This document shows, one piece after another, positions 1 to 14,351 of a DNA stretch of 64,000 nucleotides. This DNA is from Pseudomonas tritici. GTDB lineage: Bacteria > Pseudomonadota > Gammaproteobacteria > Pseudomonadales > Pseudomonadaceae. Location: NCBI RefSeq assembly GCF_014268275.3, contig NZ_CP077084.1, positions 3,968,001-4,032,000 of the forward strand, read 5' to 3'. Each line of letters opens with the position of its first letter. Position 1 is the stretch's first letter. Position numbers and translations under genes: made by a program. The notes beneath the pieces are model-generated. The model was not told where the DNA came from and searched no databases. It was given only the letters and a program-made list of their open reading frames with translations.

Positions 1-81
1 ATTCTTACCGGCGACAAAGTGCGCGTCGAGCTGACGCCCTATGACTTGAGCAAAGGGCGCATCACTTACCGCGCTCGCTAA
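1..81 (+). CDS. infA: Translation initiation factor IF-1, C-terminal end (partial)
   Basis: The first 26 codons of the window read in frame to a TAA stop and end in DLSKGRITYRAR, the conserved C-terminus of IF-1, a single OB-fold protein that binds the ribosomal A site during initiation. The start lies outside the window. The identification rests on the tail sequence and on the neighbour clpA, which lies convergent to infA in Pseudomonas. A terminator follows directly. Confidence 0.93.
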   Translation: MLTGDKVRVELTPYDLSKGRITYRAR

Positions 82-95
82 GCAAGTCAATACAA

Positions 96-122
96 AACGC
101 CCGGTTATGCCGGGCGTTTTTG
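96..122 (+). terminator. Rho-independent terminator of infA
   Basis: The stem ACGCCCGG / CCGGGCGT with a short TTAT-containing loop is followed by a run of T. It starts 15 nt after the infA stop. Confidence 0.9.
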
Positions 123-150
123 TGTGTGTGCGATTTAACAGATACTGGTT

Positions 151-173
151 AAGCCAGCTCCCACATTTGGTCT
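151..173. repeat. Orphan half-REP sequence
   Basis: AAGCCAGCTCCCACATTTGG matches one arm of the REP palindromes found elsewhere in this window, for example the right arm at 44128-44152. No partner arm lies nearby, so this is probably a decayed REP between the convergent infA and clpA genes. Confidence 0.6.
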
Positions 174-211
174 TTATTGACCTGAAGACTGCATTGCACA
201 ATCAGAGACAG

Positions 212-240
212 CAAAAAGGCGCCTTTCGGCGCCTTTTGCT
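212..240 (-). terminator. Rho-independent terminator of clpA
   Basis: The palindrome AAAAGGCGCC-TTTC-GGCGCCTTTT has T runs on both sides and lies 17 nt past the clpA stop. It can work in both directions but is placed for clpA. Confidence 0.88.
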
Positions 241-256
241 TTGTTGCAGTCAGCTA

Positions 257-2527
257 TCAGGCCATTTCAGCCGTGGTTTCGAAGTCAAAGGTCAGCTCGC
301 CGTCCTTCAGATCGATGTGCACCACGCCACCATGGTCGGAAAGCTCGCCAAACAGGATCTCTTCGGCCAGCGGCCGCTTGATCTTGTCCTGGATCAGACG
401 CGCCATCGGGCGTGCGCCCATTGCCGCATCGTAGCCGCCTTCGGCGATCCAGCTGCGCGCCGCTTCCGAAACCTCCAGTTGCACGCGCTTGTCTTCCAAC
501 TGCGCCTGGAGCTCGGTGAGGAACTTGTCCACCACACTTTTGATGACCTCATGGCTGAGGCGACCAAATTGGATAATGGTATCCAGGCGGTTGCGGAACT
601 CAGGCGTAAAGCTCTTCTTGATCACTTCCATGGCATCAGAAGAGTGATCTTGATGACTGAAGCCAATCGAAGCGCGCGCGGCCGTTTCGGCACCGGCGTT
701 GGTGGTCATGATCACGATCACGTTGCGGAAGTCCGCTTTGCGCCCGTTGTTGTCGGTCAGGGTCCCGTGGTCCATCACCTGCAACAGCAGGTTGAAGACT
801 TCCGGGTGGGCCTTCTCGATTTCATCGAGCAGCAACACGCAATGCGGCTGCTTGGTGATCGCCTCGGTCAACAGTCCGCCCTGGTCGAAACCGACATAGC
901 CAGGAGGCGCACCGATCAGGCGCGACACGGTGTGCCGCTCCATGTATTCGGACATGTCGAAGCGCACCAGCTCGATCCCCATGGCCTTGGCCAACTGCCG
1001 CGCCGCTTCGGTCTTGCCGACGCCGGTCGGGCCTGCGAACAGGAACGAACCGACAGGCTTGTCCGGCGACTTGAGGCCCGCACGCGACAGCTTGATCGCA
1101 GTGGACAGCGCGTCGATGGCCGCGTCCTGGCCAAATACGGTGAGCTTGAGGTCGCGCTCCAGGTTACGCAGCAGTTCCTTATCAGAACTGTTGACGTGTT
1201 TAGGTGGAATCCGCGCAATCTTCGCCACGATATCCTCGACTTGAGGCACGTCAATGCGTTTTACGCGTTTCTCGACCGGCTGCAGGCGCTGGTAAGCACC
1301 CGCCTCGTCAATCACATCGATGGCCTTGTCCGGCATGTGCCGGTCATTGATGTAGCGCGACGCCAGCTCAGCCGCCGCACGTAAGGCTTCATCGGTGTAC
1401 TCGATACCGTGGTGCGCTTCGAAGCGCCCCTTGAGCCCGCGCAGGATGCCGATGGTGTCTTCCACCGAAGGCTCGGACACATCGACTTTCTGGAAGCGAC
1501 GCGCCAAGGCACGGTCTTTCTCGAAGATGCCGCGAAATTCCTGGAACGTGGTCGAGCCGATGCAACGGATATCACCCGAGGACAACAACGGCTTGAGCAG
1601 GTTGGAGGCGTCCATCACCCCACCGGAGGCCGCACCGGCACCAATGATCGTGTGGATCTCGTCGATGAACAGGATGGCCTGCGGGCGTTTTTTCAGCTCG
1701 CCGAGCAACGCCTTGAAGCGCTTCTCGAAATCGCCCCGATACTTGGTCCCGGCGAGCAAAGCGCCGAGATCAAGGGAGTAGACGACGCTGTTGGCCAGCA
1801 GGTCCGGCACCTGGTTATCCACGATGCGCTTGGCCAGGCCTTCGGCGATCGCGGTTTTACCCACGCCCGCCTCACCCACCAGCAACGGGTTGTTCTTGCG
1901 ACGACGCGCAAGGATCTGCGCGACGCGCTCAACTTCAAGCTCACGCCCCACCAGCGGATCGATCCGCCCCTGGCGCGCCAGTTCATTGAGGTTGCTGGCA
2001 TAGGCATCCAGTGGATTGCCCGAAGAAGAAGACTCACCCCCCTCGTCGTCCTGCATCTCCTGCTCACCCTCGGAATGATCGCCGTGCCCAGGCACCTTGG
2101 AGATACCGTGGGCGATGTAGTTGACGACATCGATACGGGCAACGCTCTGCTGTTTCAGCAGGAACACTGCCTGGCTTTCCTGCTCGCTGAAAATGGCCAC
2201 AAGCACATTGGCGCCCGTGACTTCACGCTTACCGGAGCTCTGCACGTGGAAAACAGCACGCTGAAGCACCCGCTGGAAGCCCAGGGTTGGCTGGGTTTCA
2301 CGGTCTTCATCGTGGACGGGAATAAGTGGCGTCGTGGAGTCGATAAACTCCTGCAGGTCATGCTTGAGTTTGTCGAGGTTAGCGCCGCACGCACGCAGAA
2401 CGGTGGCGGCAGCTTCGTTATCCAAAAGTGCCAGCAGCAGGTGCTCGACGGTCATGAATTCATGACGCTTCGAACGGGCCTCCTTGAAGGCAAGATTGAG
2501 GGTGACTTCGAGCTCGCGGTTTAACAT
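257..2527 (-). CDS. clpA: ATP-dependent Clp protease ATP-binding subunit ClpA
   Basis: This AAA+ unfoldase feeds substrates to the ClpP peptidase in the cytosol. Its 756 residues match the family length. Visible in order are an N-domain (1-145), an acidic serine-rich linker (152-171), NBD1 with Walker A GEAGVGKT (218-225) and Walker B ILFIDE (285-290), and NBD2 with Walker A GPTGVGKT (499-506), pore loop GYVG (543-546) and Walker B VLLLDE (564-569). The loop IGF (620-622) corresponds to the IGL/IGF ClpP-docking tripeptide. The gene lies directly downstream of its adaptor clpS on the same strand, 29 nt apart, the usual arrangement. Both are probably co-transcribed. Confidence 0.98.
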   Translation of the reverse strand: MLNRELEVTLNLAFKEARSKRHEFMTVEHLLLALLDNEAAATVLRACGANLDKLKHDLQEFIDSTTPLIPVHDEDRETQPTLGFQRVLQRAVFHVQSSGKREVTGANVLVAIFSEQESQAVFLLKQQSVARIDVVNYIAHGISKVPGHGDHSEGEQEMQDDEGGESSSSGNPLDAYASNLNELARQGRIDPLVGRELEVERVAQILARRRKNNPLLVGEAGVGKTAIAEGLAKRIVDNQVPDLLANSVVYSLDLGALLAGTKYRGDFEKRFKALLGELKKRPQAILFIDEIHTIIGAGAASGGVMDASNLLKPLLSSGDIRCIGSTTFQEFRGIFEKDRALARRFQKVDVSEPSVEDTIGILRGLKGRFEAHHGIEYTDEALRAAAELASRYINDRHMPDKAIDVIDEAGAYQRLQPVEKRVKRIDVPQVEDIVAKIARIPPKHVNSSDKELLRNLERDLKLTVFGQDAAIDALSTAIKLSRAGLKSPDKPVGSFLFAGPTGVGKTEAARQLAKAMGIELVRFDMSEYMERHTVSRLIGAPPGYVGFDQGGLLTEAITKQPHCVLLLDEIEKAHPEVFNLLLQVMDHGTLTDNNGRKADFRNVIVIMTTNAGAETAARASIGFSHQDHSSDAMEVIKKSFTPEFRNRLDTIIQFGRLSHEVIKSVVDKFLTELQAQLEDKRVQLEVSEAARSWIAEGGYDAAMGARPMARLIQDKIKRPLAEEILFGELSDHGGVVHIDLKDGELTFDFETTAEMA

Positions 2528-2556
2528 AGCTTCACCTCATACCCAAGTGGTCGGCG

Positions 2557-2925
2557 TTAACCGTCCTTCTCGATTTCACAGAGTAGCGGATGCTGGCTTT
2601 CCCTGGCGTACTGGTTGACCTGCATGGCCTTTGTCTCGGCGATGTCGCGGGTAAACACTCCACATACTGCCCGTCCTTCTGTGTGAACGGCCAGCATTAC
2701 CTTGGTCGCCAACTCGCGGTTCAGGTTAAAAAACACCTCGAGCACTTCGACGACGAAATCCATCGGTGTGTAGTCATCATTGAACAAAACCACCTTGTAC
2801 ATCGGCGGCGCCTGTAAAGCAGGCTTGGCCTCTTGAACAGCAATGCCTGCAGAACCGTCGTCATCATGTTCCTGATCCGGTCGATCCTGATTGAATGTTA
2901 GTCGAATCTGGCTGTTTGCATGCAT
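2557..2925 (-). CDS. clpS: ClpS adaptor for ClpA (N-end rule)
   Basis: ClpS binds the ClpA N-domain and delivers substrates with bulky hydrophobic N-terminal residues (N-degrons). The 122-residue protein has a hydrophilic, acidic N-terminal tail (1-40), then the folded core beginning [20 protein letters not shown]. The NDDYTPMDF segment (49-57) forms the N-degron pocket in characterised ClpS proteins. It precedes clpA and is divergent from cspD, so the 2926-3149 gap should hold both promoters. The start was chosen because the sequence upstream does not extend the conserved tail. Confidence 0.97.
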   Translation of the reverse strand: MHANSQIRLTFNQDRPDQEHDDDGSAGIAVQEAKPALQAPPMYKVVLFNDDYTPMDFVVEVLEVFFNLNRELATKVMLAVHTEGRAVCGVFTRDIAETKAMQVNQYARESQHPLLCEIEKDG

Positions 2926-3102
2926 GGAAAGAAAGGTTCGTCAGTGGTTCAAATACAGTGGTGGGGGCGACCTGTCAGAATTTCAACTCTGACCAACGGG
3001 TCGCCTTGACTATCGGCAAATCGGTGTTACAACCAATAGAACCCACAGTGGGTAAAAAAGGTCCGCGCAGTCAACCTTATTTATTCGGGTTAGGACGGAT
3101 AA

Positions 3103-3120
3103 ACTGGATGATACTCCAGT
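3103..3120 (+). promoter_or_regulatory. Small palindrome in the cspD leader/promoter
   Basis: ACTGGA-TGATAC-TCCAGT is a perfect 6-bp inverted repeat ending 29 nt before the cspD start. It could be a 5' hairpin of the mRNA or an operator. I could not identify a convincing -35/-10 pair around it. Confidence 0.3.
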
Positions 3121-3149
3121 GATGGAGTCTGGTGCAGAGGGATATGGGT

Positions 3150-3410
3150 ATGGCAACTGGTAAGGTCAAGTGGTTCAACAATGCCAAGGGGTTCGGCTTC
3201 ATCATTGAAGAAGGCAAGGATGAAGACCTTTTTGCGCATTACTCAGCGATCGACATGGAAGGATACAAAACCCTGAAAGCGGGCCAGGGCGTCGATTTTG
3301 AGATTATTCAAGGCCCCAAAGGCAAGCACGCTGTGAAAATCAAAGCATCAATCTGCATCGGCACCGTTAAAACAGAACCAGCTCAAAAACCAAAAACGCA
3401 ACTGGCCTGA
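3150..3410 (+). CDS. cspD: Cold-shock-domain protein CspD
   Basis: This single-stranded nucleic-acid-binding protein of 86 residues has an OB-fold cold-shock domain with RNP1 KGFGFI (13-18) and RNP2 DLFAHY (26-31). The C-terminal extension of about 17 residues, rich in K, P and Q, is typical of CspD rather than the 70-residue Csp proteins. In E. coli CspD inhibits replication in stationary phase; the same role here is an inference. The ATG at 3150 is preferred over GTG 3132 and ATG 3144 because AGAGG at 3136-3140 has correct spacing (9 nt) only to 3150. It is divergent from clpS, as in other gamma-proteobacteria. Confidence 0.95.
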   Translation: MATGKVKWFNNAKGFGFIIEEGKDEDLFAHYSAIDMEGYKTLKAGQGVDFEIIQGPKGKHAVKIKASICIGTVKTEPAQKPKTQLA

Positions 3411-3433
3411 TCAGCCACTGAGCAAACTTCCAT

Positions 3434-3476
3434 AAAAAAGCCAGCCACTCCGATTCACGAGGGTGGCTGGCTTTTT
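3434..3476. terminator. Bidirectional terminator between cspD and icd
   Basis: The GCCAGCCAC / GTGGCTGGC stem is flanked by an A run on the left and a T run on the right. It sits between two convergent genes and can serve both. Confidence 0.9.
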
Positions 3477-3487
3477 GTGTTTCTGTC

Positions 3488-4744
3488 TTACATATGCGAA
3501 ATCAACGCATCGCCGAAGGCCGACGAAGACAGCAACTTGGCGCCCTCCATCAAGCGATGGAAGTCATAAGTCACGGTCTTGGCCGAAATCGCACCGTTGG
3601 TGCCCTTGATGATCAAATCCGCCGCCTCGGTCCAGCCCATGTGGCGCAACATCATCTCTGCCGACAGAATCAACGAACCTGGGTTGACCTGGTCCTTGCC
3701 TGCATATTTAGGCGCAGTACCATGGGTTGCCTCGAACATCGCCACAGTGTCGGACAAGTTGGCCCCCGGCGCGATACCGATACCGCCCACTTCCGCGGCC
3801 AGGGCATCAGACAGGTAGTCACCGTTCAGGTTGAGGGTGGCGATCACGTCATACTCAGCCGGACGAAGCAGGATTTGCTGGAGCATCGCGTCGGCAATCG
3901 CATCCTTGACCACTACATTCTTGCCGGTCTTCGGGCTCTTGAACTGCATCCACGGCCCACCATCGAGCAGCGTCGCGCCGAACTCTTCCGCCGCCACTTC
4001 GTAGGCCCACTCCTTGAAGGCCCCTTCGGTGAACTTCATGATGTTGCCTTTGTGCACGATAGTCAGCGAATCGCGGTCATTATCCACCACATATTGCAGG
4101 GCCTTGCGCGCCAGGCGCTTGGTGCCCTCCAGCGACACCGGCTTGATGCCAATCCCGCAATCCTGGTCGAAACGGATCTTGGTCACACCCATTTCTTCCT
4201 TCAGGAACTTGATCACCTTGATCGCTTCGGGCGAACCGGCCTTCCATTCGATCCCGGCGTAAATGTCTTCGGAGTTTTCACGGAAGATGGTCATGTCCAC
4301 ATCGCCTGGTTTCTTGACCGGGCTGGGCACGCCTTCGAACCAGCGCACCGGGCGCAGGCACACGTAAAGGTCGAGCTGCTGACGCAGGGCCACGTTCAGC
4401 GAACGGATGCCGCCACCCACCGGCGTGGTCAGCGGCCCCTTGATGGACACCACGTAATCCTTGACCGCATCCAGGGTTTCCTGGGGCAGCCAGGTATCCT
4501 GATCGTAGACCTGGGTCGCCTTCTCACCGGCGTAAACCTCCATCCACGAGATCTTGCGCTTGCCGCCGTAAGCCTTTTCAACAGCTGCGTCGACCACCTT
4601 GATCATCACCGGGCTGATGTCGACGCCGATACCGTCACCCTCGATGTAAGGGATGATCGGTTGGTCAGGAACATTGAGAGAATGGTCTGCATTGACGGTG
4701 ATTTTGTCGCCGACTGCCGGAACCTGAATCTTCTTGTATCCCAT
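3488..4744 (-). CDS. icd: Isocitrate dehydrogenase [NADP], dimeric (type I)
   Basis: It oxidises isocitrate to 2-oxoglutarate with NADP+ in the TCA cycle. The 418-residue product matches the E. coli-type enzyme. The segment [12 protein letters not shown] includes Ser115, the equivalent of the E. coli Ser113 that AceK phosphorylates to divert isocitrate to the glyoxylate shunt. An in-frame ATG exists at 4756, but the start at 4744 ([10 protein letters not shown]) fits the family and has GGAG 6 nt upstream. The head-to-head neighbour is the unrelated monomeric idh, and aceA, the competing enzyme, lies 11 kb away. Confidence 0.97.
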   Translation of the reverse strand: MGYKKIQVPAVGDKITVNADHSLNVPDQPIIPYIEGDGIGVDISPVMIKVVDAAVEKAYGGKRKISWMEVYAGEKATQVYDQDTWLPQETLDAVKDYVVSIKGPLTTPVGGGIRSLNVALRQQLDLYVCLRPVRWFEGVPSPVKKPGDVDMTIFRENSEDIYAGIEWKAGSPEAIKVIKFLKEEMGVTKIRFDQDCGIGIKPVSLEGTKRLARKALQYVVDNDRDSLTIVHKGNIMKFTEGAFKEWAYEVAAEEFGATLLDGGPWMQFKSPKTGKNVVVKDAIADAMLQQILLRPAEYDVIATLNLNGDYLSDALAAEVGGIGIAPGANLSDTVAMFEATHGTAPKYAGKDQVNPGSLILSAEMMLRHMGWTEAADLIIKGTNGAISAKTVTYDFHRLMEGAKLLSSSAFGDALISHM

Positions 4745-7465
<2,721 letters not shown>

Positions 7466-7520
7466 TGCTTCACGGTGTCGCTGATGTGACGATTGCGGGC
7501 TGATCTTCACACAGCAGGAA

Positions 7521-7555
7521 AATCCGGAACCCGAAAGGGTCCCGGATTTTTTTTG
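7521..7555 (+). terminator. Rho-independent terminator of idh
   Basis: AATCCGG-aACCC-GAAA-GGGTc-CCGGATT forms a strong stem followed by eight T. Confidence 0.93.
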
Positions 7556-7637
7556 CGTTTTTTTTGGAGAATGGGCGCAGGACTTGCTTTGGGTTTTGGC
7601 TCAAGCCATTCAGAAAACCATACATAGGGAAGTTTCC

Positions 7638-8855
7638 ATGCAAAGAGCTCACTTCCAAGCGCTGGCCTGGGCTTCAGCGATCGCACTGCTGACCGCCTGC
7701 GCAACCCATTCGCCGCCCTATCCCCACGCACAGGAGCCGATTGGCGACGTGCAGACGATGTACGACGGCAAACTAAGCCCCGACGCAGCTGTCAGCACCT
7801 TTCGCAACATCGACCGCTTATTCCCGGTGCGCACCATTCCAGCCGGCGGCCACCCGCTTCCACTGCCGCGCAGCAGCCAACCACTGGGCCCGGTCACATT
7901 CGACTACGAAGGCAAACGCTACAGCCTCGATGACTATGTCACCCTGAACCGGGTAACAGGCCTGCTAGTGATCAAGGACGGTCAAGTCGTTACTGAACGC
8001 TACGAAAAAGGCAACACACCGGCTACCCGCTGGATGTCGATGTCAGTGGCCAAATCGATTACCTCGACCCTCGTCGGCGCTGCACTGCAGGATGGCTCGA
8101 TCAAAAGCCTTGATGACAAAGTGACCCGCTACCTGCCCGCACTGGCTGGCAGCGGTTATGACCAGGCCACGGTACGTCAGGTCCTGGCGATGCGCTCCGG
8201 GGTCAAATGGAGCGAAAAGTATGCTGACCCCACATCAGACCGCCGCATGATGCTCAAGCTGCAAACCGAGCAAGTACCCGGCTCCGCGCTCAAATTCATG
8301 GCCAGCCTGCCCAGCGCCGCGCCTCCTGGGACCCGAACCAACTACAGCACCGGCGAAACCCAAGTCTTGGGACAACTGGTCAGCGCCGCAGTGGGCAAGC
8401 CGCTGGCGCAGTACCTGAGTGAGAAGATCTGGGCGCCGTACGGCATGCAAACCGACGCCAACTGGTGGCTTGATGGCCCTAACGGCAATGAAGTGGGCGG
8501 TAGCGGCATCAGCGCAACGCTGGAAGATTACGGGCGGTTCGGACAATTCGTACTCAGCGGCGGCAAGGCCGGCGACAAGCAAGTGTTGCCCAAGGACTGG
8601 ATGAGCTTTGCCAGCGCCACCACCGGCACCGATCCCGCGTACGGTGATTTTGCCTCCATGTGGTGGCCCGCATGGACCGACGCCTCCAAGGCCGACAAAA
8701 CCTTCACGGCTGCAGGCATTTTCGGCCAGTTCATCTACATCAACCCTAGCAAAAAAGTGGTGATCGTCGTGTGGCAAGCGCAAACCAAAGCCACCGGCGG
8801 TGAAGTCATTGACGACATGGTCGCCTTCGACGCCATCACCAAGGCCGCGAAGTAA
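7638..8855 (+). CDS. Lipoprotein serine hydrolase, beta-lactamase/transpeptidase-like (class C fold)
   Basis: A 405-residue exported protein. The signal peptide ends in a lipobox LLTAC, which makes Cys21 the likely lipidated residue. The penicillin-binding fold follows: catalytic SxxK motif SVAK (136-139) and the second motif YST (236-238) in TNYSTGETQ. The C-terminal AAGIFGQFIYI stretch takes the place of the third KTG/HxG element. The family contains esterases, DD-peptidases and 6-aminohexanoate-dimer hydrolases, so the substrate is unknown, and I do not predict antibiotic resistance. The start at 7638 has AGGGA 7 nt upstream and a proper signal peptide; the in-frame upstream TTG at 7584 does not. 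Confidence 0.85.
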   Translation: MQRAHFQALAWASAIALLTACATHSPPYPHAQEPIGDVQTMYDGKLSPDAAVSTFRNIDRLFPVRTIPAGGHPLPLPRSSQPLGPVTFDYEGKRYSLDDYVTLNRVTGLLVIKDGQVVTERYEKGNTPATRWMSMSVAKSITSTLVGAALQDGSIKSLDDKVTRYLPALAGSGYDQATVRQVLAMRSGVKWSEKYADPTSDRRMMLKLQTEQVPGSALKFMASLPSAAPPGTRTNYSTGETQVLGQLVSAAVGKPLAQYLSEKIWAPYGMQTDANWWLDGPNGNEVGGSGISATLEDYGRFGQFVLSGGKAGDKQVLPKDWMSFASATTGTDPAYGDFASMWWPAWTDASKADKTFTAAGIFGQFIYINPSKKVVIVVWQAQTKATGGEVIDDMVAFDAITKAAK

Positions 8856-8860
8856 ACGAC

Positions 8861-8883
8861 AGGGGCGCTCGGCGGGCGCCCCT
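8861..8883 (+). terminator. GC-rich hairpin after the serine hydrolase
   Basis: AGGGGCGC / GCGCCCCT forms a stem 6 nt after the stop codon. No T run follows, so it may stabilise the 3' end or act as a weak terminator. A TATGAT at 8885-8890 right behind it may be a -10 box for the nudix gene. Confidence 0.45.
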
Positions 8884-8924
8884 GTATGATGCGCGTTTGC
8901 CCCTCTGATTCATCGAGAACTCCC

Positions 8925-9371
8925 ATGACCTGGCAACCCCACATCACCGTCGCTACCCTCGTCGAAGACAACGGCCGCTTCCTGATGGTCGAAGAACTCA
9001 AGGGCGGCCGCGCCGTACTCAACCAACCCGCCGGCCACCTCGACACGCATGAAACCCTGATCGAGGCCGCCGTACGCGAAACCCTTGAAGAAACCGGCTG
9101 GGACGTCGAAGCCACCAGCCTCGTCGGCATCTACCTGTACACCGCCCCCAGCAATGGCGTGACCTACCAGCGAGTCTGCTTTACCGCCAAAGCCCTGAAA
9201 CACCACCCGGACTATCAACTCGACGAAGGCATCATCCGCGCCCGCTGGCTGACCCGTGACGAGCTGATGGCCCTGCGCGACAGCTGGCGCAGCGAGCTGA
9301 TCATCCGCTGTATCGACGATTATCTGGCCGGCCAGCGCCACAGTCTCGAATTGATCCGCCCTTCTCTTTAG
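8925..9371 (+). CDS. nudJ: Nudix hydrolase, NudJ-like phosphatase
   Basis: A 148-residue nudix-fold hydrolase with a complete nudix box between residues 37 and 59 (G-x5-E-x7-REtlEEtGW). NudJ of E. coli removes phosphate from thiamine pyrophosphate precursors and nucleoside tri- and diphosphates; the exact substrate here is inferred from family and context. It lies just upstream of mnmA, an association known in gamma-proteobacteria, with a 58-nt gap. The start [10 protein letters not shown] was chosen because the in-frame upstream extension from 8886 is unlike the family. Confidence 0.85.
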   Translation: MTWQPHITVATLVEDNGRFLMVEELKGGRAVLNQPAGHLDTHETLIEAAVRETLEETGWDVEATSLVGIYLYTAPSNGVTYQRVCFTAKALKHHPDYQLDEGIIRARWLTRDELMALRDSWRSELIIRCIDDYLAGQRHSLELIRPSL

Positions 9372-9429
9372 CCTTGAAGGCTCGGGCCTGATAGAATCGC
9401 GTCCTTTTTCAAGACACCCGTTGAAACCT

Positions 9430-10554
9430 ATGCGTGATCCAGCCCCTTCTGACACCCAAAAGAAGCTCGTCATCGTCGGCATGTCCGGCGGCGTGGATTC
9501 TTCCGTTTCCGCCGTTCTGCTCATGGAGCAGGGTTATGAGGTGGAAGGCCTGTTCATGAAGAACTGGGAAGAAGACGATGGAACGGAATATTGCACCGCC
9601 ATGGACGACCTGGCGGACGCCCAGGCCGTGTGCGACAAGATCGGTATCAAGCTGCACACCGCCAACTTTGCCGCCGAATACTGGGACAACGTGTTCGAGC
9701 ACTTCCTGGCCGAATACAAGGCCGGCCGCACGCCGAACCCAGACATCCTGTGTAACCGTGAAATCAAGTTCAAGGCGTTCCTCGACTACGCGATGATGCT
9801 CGGCGCCGATCTGATCGCCACTGGCCACTACGTGCGCCGCCGCGACATCGAGGGCCGCACCGAACTGCTCAAGGGCCTGGACCCGAACAAGGACCAGAGC
9901 TACTTCCTGCACGCCGTTGGCGGTGAACAGATCGCCAAGACCCTGTTCCCGGTGGGTGAGCTGGAAAAGCCCGAAGTACGCAGGATCGCCGAGAAACACG
10001 GCCTGGCCACCGCCAAAAAGAAGGATTCGACCGGGATCTGCTTTATCGGCGAGCGCCGCTTCAGCGACTTCCTCAAGCAATACCTGCCGGCGCAACCGGG
10101 TGAAATCAAAACCACCGAAGGCGACGTCATCGGCCGTCACCATGGCCTGATGTACCACACCATCGGCCAGCGCCAGGGCTTGGGCATTGGCGGCTTGAAA
10201 GACGCCGGTGAAGAGCCGTGGTACGTGCTGGTCAAGGACCTGGAACACAACGTGCTGATTGTTGGCCAGGGCAACGAACATCCATTGCTGTTCTCCGGCG
10301 CCCTGCTGGCTTCCGAGATCTATTGGGTCAACCCGATCGACCTGAGCAGCCCGCGTCGCCTGACCGCCAAAGTGCGCTATCGCCAGGGCGATCAGCCCTG
10401 CACCCTGGAAAAAACCGCCACCGGCTATCGTGCGACGTTCGATGACCCGCAGCGCGCAGTCACCCCTGGCCAGTCCGTGGTGTTCTATGACGGCGAAATC
10501 TGCCTGGGCGGCGGCGTGATTGAAGTGGCCGAAGCCTGGAGCAACCCCGCATGA
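9430..10554 (+). CDS. mnmA: tRNA-specific 2-thiouridylase MnmA
   Basis: It thiolates U34 of tRNA-Lys, -Glu and -Gln (the s2U in mnm5s2U) using ATP and sulfur relayed from TusE. The 374 residues include the PP-loop SGGVDSS (19-25) and both catalytic cysteines: Cys108 in [12 protein letters not shown] and Cys204 in [10 protein letters not shown]. The ATG at 9430 (MRDPAPSD) gives the family-like N-terminus; a TTG three codons upstream is also open. It overlaps hflD by 4 nt (ATGA), indicating translational coupling. Confidence 0.97.
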   Translation: MRDPAPSDTQKKLVIVGMSGGVDSSVSAVLLMEQGYEVEGLFMKNWEEDDGTEYCTAMDDLADAQAVCDKIGIKLHTANFAAEYWDNVFEHFLAEYKAGRTPNPDILCNREIKFKAFLDYAMMLGADLIATGHYVRRRDIEGRTELLKGLDPNKDQSYFLHAVGGEQIAKTLFPVGELEKPEVRRIAEKHGLATAKKKDSTGICFIGERRFSDFLKQYLPAQPGEIKTTEGDVIGRHHGLMYHTIGQRQGLGIGGLKDAGEEPWYVLVKDLEHNVLIVGQGNEHPLLFSGALLASEIYWVNPIDLSSPRRLTAKVRYRQGDQPCTLEKTATGYRATFDDPQRAVTPGQSVVFYDGEICLGGGVIEVAEAWSNPA

Positions 10555-11174
10555 GCCCGACCCAGGAGCAATTGACCGCGCTGGGCGGGGTTTTCCTGGC
10601 TGCGGTGTTGGTGGACAAGATCGCCAAGACCGGCCAGGTCACCGAAGCCGGACTGACCTGCATGCTTGGCAGCCTGCTGATCCGCGACCCCAAGGACACC
10701 CTGGAAGTCTACGGGGGTGACGATATCGCGCTGCGTGAAGGTTACCGCGCGCTGATCGGCGCCCTTGAGCGCGACCCCAGCACCTTGCAGCGCGAGCCGT
10801 TGCGCTACGCGCTGTCGATGCTCGGCCTTGAGCGTCAACTGGCCAAGCGCGAGGACATGCTCGAGGTCATCGGCAAGCGCCTGCCGCAAATCCAATCCCA
10901 AGTGGAACACTTCGGCCCGGCCCACGAAAACGTGGTTGCCGCCTGCGGTGCGCTGTACCAGGACACCTTGAGCACCTTGCGCCAACGAATCCAGGTACAC
11001 GGCGACATGCGCAACCTGCAACAGCCAAACAACGCCTCGAAAATCCGCGCCCTGCTTCTGGCCGGTATTCGCTCGGCGCGCTTGTGGCGCCAGTTGGGCG
11101 GACATCGTTGGCAGTTGGTCATCAGCCGTCGCAAATTGCTCAAAGAACTTTACCCGTTGATGCGCAACGAATAA
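10551..11174 (+). CDS. hflD: HflD homologue (high-frequency lysogenisation protein D)
   Basis: A 207-residue, mostly helical protein of the HflD/YcfC family. In E. coli HflD binds the lambda CII protein and affects lysogenisation, but its house-keeping role is unclear. Recognised from the [10 protein letters not shown]...[10 protein letters not shown] region and from its conserved place between mnmA and purB. It starts within the mnmA stop (ATGA) and is therefore translated from the same mRNA. Confidence 0.93.
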   Translation: MSPTQEQLTALGGVFLAAVLVDKIAKTGQVTEAGLTCMLGSLLIRDPKDTLEVYGGDDIALREGYRALIGALERDPSTLQREPLRYALSMLGLERQLAKREDMLEVIGKRLPQIQSQVEHFGPAHENVVAACGALYQDTLSTLRQRIQVHGDMRNLQQPNNASKIRALLLAGIRSARLWRQLGGHRWQLVISRRKLLKELYPLMRNE

Positions 11175-11212
11175 GTCGCACCAGCCGCTCATTTTCAAGC
11201 CGTTACGCGTAA

Positions 11213-12670
<1,458 letters not shown>

Positions 12671-12690
12671 TTACCGCAAGACCCTTGAGA

Positions 12691-12716
12691 CGCCCGGCCG
12701 CGCCGGGCGTTTTTAT
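12691..12716 (+). terminator. Rho-independent terminator of purB
   Basis: CGCCCGGC / GCCGGGCG followed by TTTTTATTT, 20 nt after the stop. Confidence 0.93.
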
Positions 12717-12753
12717 TTCAGTCTGAAAAGTGCATTTTTTCAATAGGTTACAC

Positions 12754-13920
12754 ATGAATCCTGATATCCCTCTTCAACTTCTGGGCGGCATCACGGCACG
12801 GGAATTCCTGCGCGACTATTGGCAGAAAAAACCGCTGCTGATTCGTCAGGCCATTCCTGATTTCGAAAGCCCGATCGACGCCGACGAACTGGCCGGCCTG
12901 GCCCTGGAAGAAGAAGTCGAATCGCGCCTGGTGATCGAACACGGCGAGCGTCCGTGGGAACTGCGTCGCGGCCCGTTCGCTGAAGACGCCTTCAGCACCC
13001 TGCCCGAGCGTGAGTGGACCCTGCTGGTGCAGGCCGTCGACCAGTTCGTACCGGAAGTGGCCGAGCTGCTGGAGCAGTTCCGCTTTCTGCCGAGCTGGCG
13101 CATCGACGATGTGATGATCAGCTTTGCGGCCCCGGGTGGCAGCGTGGGTCCGCACTTCGACAACTACGATGTGTTCCTGCTGCAAGCCCAGGGCAAGCGC
13201 AACTGGAAAATCGGCCAGATGTGCAACTCCGAAAGCCCGCTGCTGCAACACGCTGACCTGCGCATCCTCGCCGAATTTGAAGAAAGCGCCGAATGGGTCC
13301 TGGAACCGGGCGACATGCTCTACCTGCCGCCGCGCCTGGCGCACTTCGGCATTGCCGAAGATGACTGCATGACCTACTCGGTCGGCTTCCGCGCGCCAAG
13401 CGCCGCTGAAGTGCTGACCCACTTCACCGACTTCCTGGCCCAGTACCTGACCGACGAAGAGCGTTACACCGACGCCGACGCCCAACCCGTCAGCGACCCG
13501 CACCAGATCCAGAGCGACGCCCTCGACCGCCTCAAGAGCCTGCTGGCCGAGCACATGAGCGACGAGCGCATGCTGCTGACCTGGTTCGGCCAGTTCATGA
13601 CCGAGCCACGCTACCCGGAACTGGTGGCCGGTGAAGAAGTGGGCGAAGAAGACTTCATCAGCAGCCTGCAAGACGGCGCGATCCTCGTGCGCAACCCGAG
13701 CGCGCGAATGGCCTGGTCGGAAGTGGACGACGACGTGCTGCTGTTCGCCAGCGGCCAGAGCCGTTACTTGCCAGGCAAATTGCGCGAGCTGTTGAAGCTG
13801 ATCTGCGCCGCCGACGCCTTGCACGCTGAAAACCTCGGCCCATGGCTGGCGGATGAAGACGGTCGCGACCTGCTGTGCGAATTGGTCAAGCAAGGCAGCC
13901 TGGGATTTGCCGATGAATAA
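12754..13920 (+). CDS. roxA: Ribosomal protein uL16 arginine 3-hydroxylase (JmjC/cupin oxygenase)
   Basis: A 2-oxoglutarate/Fe(II) oxygenase of the YcfD/RoxA family, which hydroxylates an arginine of ribosomal protein L16. The 388 residues include the JmjC facial triad His134-x-Asp136 (GPHFDNYD) and His197 (PRLAHFGI), followed by the C-terminal dimerisation and winged-helix regions. The start at 12754 (MNPDIPLQLL) is preferred over an in-frame ATG at 12730 that lacks family similarity. It overlaps the downstream GNAT gene by 8 nt, so the two are coupled. Confidence 0.92.
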   Translation: MNPDIPLQLLGGITAREFLRDYWQKKPLLIRQAIPDFESPIDADELAGLALEEEVESRLVIEHGERPWELRRGPFAEDAFSTLPEREWTLLVQAVDQFVPEVAELLEQFRFLPSWRIDDVMISFAAPGGSVGPHFDNYDVFLLQAQGKRNWKIGQMCNSESPLLQHADLRILAEFEESAEWVLEPGDMLYLPPRLAHFGIAEDDCMTYSVGFRAPSAAEVLTHFTDFLAQYLTDEERYTDADAQPVSDPHQIQSDALDRLKSLLAEHMSDERMLLTWFGQFMTEPRYPELVAGEEVGEEDFISSLQDGAILVRNPSARMAWSEVDDDVLLFASGQSRYLPGKLRELLKLICAADALHAENLGPWLADEDGRDLLCELVKQGSLGFADE

Positions 13921-14335
13921 GATTCACGTACGTGTCGCGGACTGGCGAAAGGATATCGACGAGATTCGGCGCATTCGTGAAGCGGTGTTTATCGCTGAAC
14001 AATCGGTTCCACCGGAGCTGGAGTGGGACGCGGACGACGCTGGCGCCATGCACTTTCTTGCATTTGAGGGCGACTTTCCGATTGGCACTGCACGCCTGCT
14101 GCCCAGCGGCGAGATTGGTCGCGTGTCGGTACTCAAGGACTGGCGCGGGCTGAAGGTCGGCGACAAGCTGATGGAAGCGGTGATCGGCGAGGCCGAGAAA
14201 CGCGGCCAGACCCGGCAGTTTCTGAGTGCGCAGGTTTATGCGGCGCCGTTCTATGAGCGGTTGGGTTTCAAGATTGTCAGTGATGAGTTTCTTGAAGTCG
14301 GGATTCCGCATGTGGATATGGTGCGCGGGGACTGA
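13913..14335 (+). CDS. GNAT-family N-acetyltransferase
   Basis: A 140-residue acetyl-CoA-dependent acetyltransferase. IGRVSVLKDWRGLKVGDKLM carries the acetyl-CoA pyrophosphate-binding loop (RGLKVG). It is close to the ElaA/YjcF type of small GNAT proteins. The substrate is unknown. It begins inside the 3' end of roxA and is probably translated from the same message. The pairing is syntenic in Pseudomonas, but I know of no proven functional link to L16 hydroxylation. Confidence 0.88.
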   Translation: MNKIHVRVADWRKDIDEIRRIREAVFIAEQSVPPELEWDADDAGAMHFLAFEGDFPIGTARLLPSGEIGRVSVLKDWRGLKVGDKLMEAVIGEAEKRGQTRQFLSAQVYAAPFYERLGFKIVSDEFLEVGIPHVDMVRGD

Positions 14336-14351
14336 TCCGGGGCACTGGCTT

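Noticed and set aside
107..1384. A 425-codon plus-strand frame antisense to clpA
   Set aside because: Shadow of clpA; no family features.
9374..9397. A sigma-70 promoter for mnmA (TTGAAG and TAGAAT)
   Set aside because: The spacer is only 12 bp, too short; the -10-like box alone is not enough.
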